Positions 48,289-48,414 of a DNA stretch of 48,414 nt are shown here, one piece after another. The notes beneath the pieces were generated by a model. The model searched no databases, was not told the DNA's origin, and saw only the letters and a program-made list of their open reading frames with translations. Made by a program: the position numbers and the translations under genes. Within the stretch, counting starts at the first letter, position 1; the number at the start of each line of letters is the position of its first letter. The stretch is from Oscillospiraceae bacterium (GTDB lineage Bacteria > Bacillota_A > Clostridia > Oscillospirales > Oscillospiraceae), in the NCBI GenBank assembly GCA_902786615.1, contig CADADE010000019.1:1-48414 (forward strand), written 5' to 3'.

Positions 48289-48414
48289 GTAAGGGAGCTG
48301 ATGAGCCGGGATGAACTGGCTGTTATGAATGGCAGCAAGTGCGTCCTGCAGCTCAGAGGCGTCAGACCGTTCCTTTCGGACAAGTACGATATCACTCAGC
48401 ACCCCAACTACAAG
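48289..48414 (+). pseudogene. Second copy of the 3' end of the coupling-protein gene
   Basis: The frame GTA AGG GAG CTG ATG reads VRELMSRDELAVMNGSKCVL and then QLRGVRPFLSDKYDITQHPN to the window edge. It aligns with the coupling protein at 43399-43510 (LTRDEIAVMDGGKCILQLRG ...) with roughly three quarters of bases the same. The frame upstream is closed by TGA (48280-48282), so only the C-terminus is kept. It marks the far border of the inserted cargo. Confidence 0.9.

Overview
The window looks like a chromosome of a GC-rich, spore-forming anaerobic Clostridia, probably Oscillospiraceae/Ruminococcaceae. The reasons are a full-length spo0A with 0A boxes, lepA/feoB/rplM-rpsI of clostridial type, short dispersed host repeats, and a Firmicute-type conjugative element (RepA_N, ParB, PcfB, VirD4-like coupling protein). 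No species can be named from the sequence alone.

Region 1 (1-9960) is a type I restriction-modification locus: the 3' end of hsdM, a small membrane protein, hsdS, an accessory zone, then hsdR of the EcoEI type. The accessory zone (2212-6461) is the most unusual part of the window. It holds five AT-rich genes (DUF4062/TIR-like, small membrane protein, DUF4238, HEPN, Swt1-like HEPN) separated by remnants of the 3' end of hsdS (three copies) and the 5' end of hsdR (two copies). The locus reads hsdS-X1-R'-S'-X2-S'-X3-X4-R'-S'-X5-hsdR, as if cassettes bounded by hsdS and hsdR ends had been added one after another. Behind it lies a 5'-truncated feoB.

Region 2 (10860-19300) is chromosomal housekeeping, mostly on the minus strand: a LURP-one/tubby-like protein, tRNA-Gln with partial copies of its 3' end, a DUF3810 metalloprotease-like membrane protein, lepA with an XRE regulator, an LRR_5 surface protein, a small plus-strand gene, spo0A with four 0A boxes upstream, and a lipoprotein barnase-type RNase.

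Region 3 (19621-32618) is a compact plus-strand phage morphogenesis and lysis cluster: small and large terminase, portal, scaffold, capsid, connector, tail hub, fibre, endolysin, XhlA-like protein, holin and an internal coiled-coil protein. No integrase, repressor, replication or long-tail genes are visible. Copies of one 27-bp repeat lie on both sides. It looks like a decayed or domesticated podovirus-like element.

Region 4 (32760-36840) returns to the chromosome: an XRE-TPR regulator, an unknown protein with an EF-hand-like loop, a TtcA-family tRNA thiolase, and rplM-rpsI behind a clear promoter and a likely L13 leader. rplM as given has an internal deletion with frameshift.

Region 5 (36850-48414) holds a 110-bp inverted-repeat element and then a conjugative element starting just after rpsI: two Cys-rich proteins, RepA with four internal 23-bp iterons, ParB, accessory proteins, PcfB and VirD4/TcpA. 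After the coupling-protein gene comes a cargo operon for O2/NO defence (Crp/Fnr regulator divergent from ferredoxin-type, DUF2249, cupin, ferredoxin and flavorubredoxin genes) with one shared Crp/Fnr-type operator. The window ends in a second copy of the 3' end of the coupling-protein gene. So the cargo, like the hsd cassettes, is bounded by a duplicated end of the neighbouring core gene.
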